DNA of 6,293 nucleotides from Actinomycetota bacterium (lineage in GTDB: Bacteria; Actinomycetota; UBA4738), in assembly GCA_005885025.1 (NCBI GenBank), contig VAYC01000011.1, positions 1 to 6,293 of the forward strand, written 5' to 3'. The notes under the pieces were generated by a model that saw only the letters and a program-made list of their open reading frames with translations, did not search any database and was not told the origin of the DNA. This document shows positions 4,884 through 6,293 of the stretch, in pieces. The stretch's first letter is position 1. Each line of letters opens with the position of its first letter. The translations under genes were made by a program, and so were the position numbers.

Positions 4884-6293
4884 GTGACCGTCTGCCAGAG
4901 CTGCTCGCGGGAGAGTCCGGAGGGATTTCGGTTCTGCCCCTATTGCGCCCATCCGCTGGCGGAAGCTCCGGCGCCTCGGACCGAGCGCAAGGTGGTCACG
5001 GTCCTGTTCTGCGATCTGGTCGGGTTCACGGCGCGCTCCGACCGAGCCGATCCCGAAGACGTCCGGGCGATCCTCCAGCCGTTCCACTCCCTCGCTCGGG
5101 CCGAGATCGAACGCCACGGAGGAACGCTCGACAAGTTCATCGGCGACGCGGCCATGGGCGTGTTCGGATCTCCGGTTGCCCACGAGGACGATCCGGAACG
5201 GGCCGTCCGTGTCGCCCTGCGCCTCCTCGATGGGATCCGAATACTGAACGAACGCCACACGGGCGAACCTCTCGCCGTCCGCATCGGGGTAAACACCGGG
5301 GAGGCCTTGGTCACCCCAGCTGACGGCGTGCGCGAAGGCCTGAACGTGGCCGGCGACGTCGTGAATACGGCTTCGCGGCTGCAGACTGCTGCGCCCGTCG
5401 GCGGGATTCTCGTCGGTGCGTCCACGTACCGAGCCACCAGCCAGGCCATCGAGTACGAAGAGCTCGAGCCCGTCATCGCGAAGGGGAAGGCGGAGCCTTT
5501 GCGGGTGTGGCGAGCGGTCGCCGTCCGGCCACTCGCCACCATCACCGAGCGGGGGGCCGCGACGCCTTTCGTCGGCCGCCATCTCGAGCGCAGCCTGCTG
5601 GAGCAAGCGTTCCTCCGAGCGCTCACGCAGAAGAGCGTGCAACTCGTGACCATCGTGGGCGAGCCGGGGGTGGGGAAGAGCCGCTTGGTGGCCGAATTCG
5701 GTGCCTCTCTCTCGCGGCTGGCCCCCGAGGCCACCGTGCAGTGGCGTCGCGGTCGGTGCCTCCCGTACGGCGACGGCATCACGTTCTGGGCTCTCGGTGA
5801 GATCGTGAAGGGACAGGCGGGTGTTTTCGACTCCGACTCGGCCCCCGACCGCGACAAGAAGCTCACCGAGCTGCTCGCCGGCCTGGTGGCGGAGTCTTCC
5901 GAACGGGCGTGGCTCCACGTTCGCCTGGCGCCGCTCGTAGGGGGAGACGCCGGCACCCCTGTGGAGCGGGAGGAGGCCTTCGCGGCCTGGCTCCAGTTCA
6001 TCGAAGCCGTCGGCCGCGTCCACCCCCTGGTCACCGTCCTCGAGGACGTTCACTGGGCGGACCCGGCGATGGTCGCGTTCATCGAGCACCTCGCCGAGCA
6101 TGCGACGGCCTCTCCGCTGCTGGTGATCGCCACGGCCAGGCCCGAGCTCTACGACCGCTATCCCACGTGGGGTGCGGGGATGCGCAACGCCGCCGTCGTG
6201 TCGCTCCCACCTCTCTCGGAGGACGAGACCACCACTCTCATCTCGAGCCTTCTGCACGCCGCCTCACTCCCTCCAGACACTCAGGAGCTCCTC
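4884..6293 (+). CDS. Zinc ribbon - class III adenylate/guanylate cyclase - AAA/STAND ATPase, C-terminus outside window
   Basis: An open frame of 470 codons reaching the right edge without a stop. An N-terminal zinc ribbon has C4-x2-C7 and C18-x2-C21. A class III nucleotide cyclase domain follows (about 34-212): metal-binding D44 in LFCDLVGFT and D88 in DKFIGDAAMGVFG, purine-contacting K84, and N161/R165 in GDVVNTASRLQ. After a linker, PFVGR (228-232) opens an AAA/STAND ATPase with Walker A G259-EPGVGKS266, Walker B VLEDVHWAD (385-393) and ATARPEL (416-422). Relatives of this build usually continue with a long helical or TPR-like C-terminus and total about 1,000 residues, so roughly half is missing here. 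It would make cAMP or cGMP under control of the ATPase module in the cytosol. The GTG start is the first codon compatible with the zinc ribbon, 6 bases after the TfoX stop; no strong ribosome binding site, so translational coupling is likely. Confidence 0.9.
   Translation, partial: MTVCQSCSRESPEGFRFCPYCAHPLAEAPAPRTERKVVTVLFCDLVGFTARSDRADPEDVRAILQPFHSLARAEIERHGGTLDKFIGDAAMGVFGSPVAHEDDPERAVRVALRLLDGIRILNERHTGEPLAVRIGVNTGEALVTPADGVREGLNVAGDVVNTASRLQTAAPVGGILVGASTYRATSQAIEYEELEPVIAKGKAEPLRVWRAVAVRPLATITERGAATPFVGRHLERSLLEQAFLRALTQKSVQLVTIVGEPGVGKSRLVAEFGASLSRLAPEATVQWRRGRCLPYGDGITFWALGEIVKGQAGVFDSDSAPDRDKKLTELLAGLVAESSERAWLHVRLAPLVGGDAGTPVEREEAFAAWLQFIEAVGRVHPLVTVLEDVHWADPAMVAFIEHLAEHATASPLLVIATARPELYDRYPTWGAGMRNAAVVSLPPLSEDETTTLISSLLHAASLPPDTQELL

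Noticed and set aside
4515..6257. Long minus-strand open frame opposite the TfoX and cyclase genes
   Set aside because: High-GC shadow: its product is Arg/Gly/His-rich without domains, while the plus strand has complete catalytic motifs.

Overview
The window is GC-rich and densely coded. The content (a DUF4389 membrane protein, an F420-type luciferase-like oxidoreductase, a lone TfoX N-terminal-domain protein, a class III cyclase fused to an AAA ATPase, several GTG starts) suggests a high-GC actinobacterium, probably an environmental or uncultured lineage. That is inference from gene families and base composition; there is no rRNA or marker gene to prove it.

Layout. (1) Positions 1-344, minus strand: the N-terminal part of a two-helix membrane protein that runs off the left edge, resembling the membrane input domain of bacterial cyclase-type signalling proteins. 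(2) Divergently from it, plus strand: a DUF4389 membrane protein (435-1076), then a two-domain GNAT acetyltransferase (1118-2122) whose stop codon overlaps the GTG start of a luciferase-like monooxygenase (2119-3033). (3) A 133-base convergent gap (3034-3166) with a strikingly symmetric imperfect palindrome at 3071-3120. (4) Minus strand: an EamA/DMT permease (3167-4000, with its membrane reading frame open back to 4108) downstream of a small antibiotic-biosynthesis-monooxygenase (ABM) fold protein (4109-4423). (5) Divergently, plus strand: a TfoX N-terminal-domain protein (4530-4877) and, 6 bases later, a zinc-ribbon/class III cyclase/AAA-STAND ATPase (4884 to the right edge, C-terminus missing).

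How the genes may work together. The acetyltransferase and oxidoreductase are translationally coupled and probably act on small molecules, perhaps in detoxification. The ABM protein and the exporter-type permease form a second small-molecule pair. The TfoX-like protein and the cyclase-ATPase form a signalling pair. No mobile element, CRISPR array, tRNA or rRNA was seen. The items most worth a second look are the 3071-3120 palindrome, the missing start codon in front of the EamA membrane domain (its frame continues straight from the ABM stop codon), the fused GNAT pair with a possible leaderless promoter, and the TfoX-cyclase pairing.
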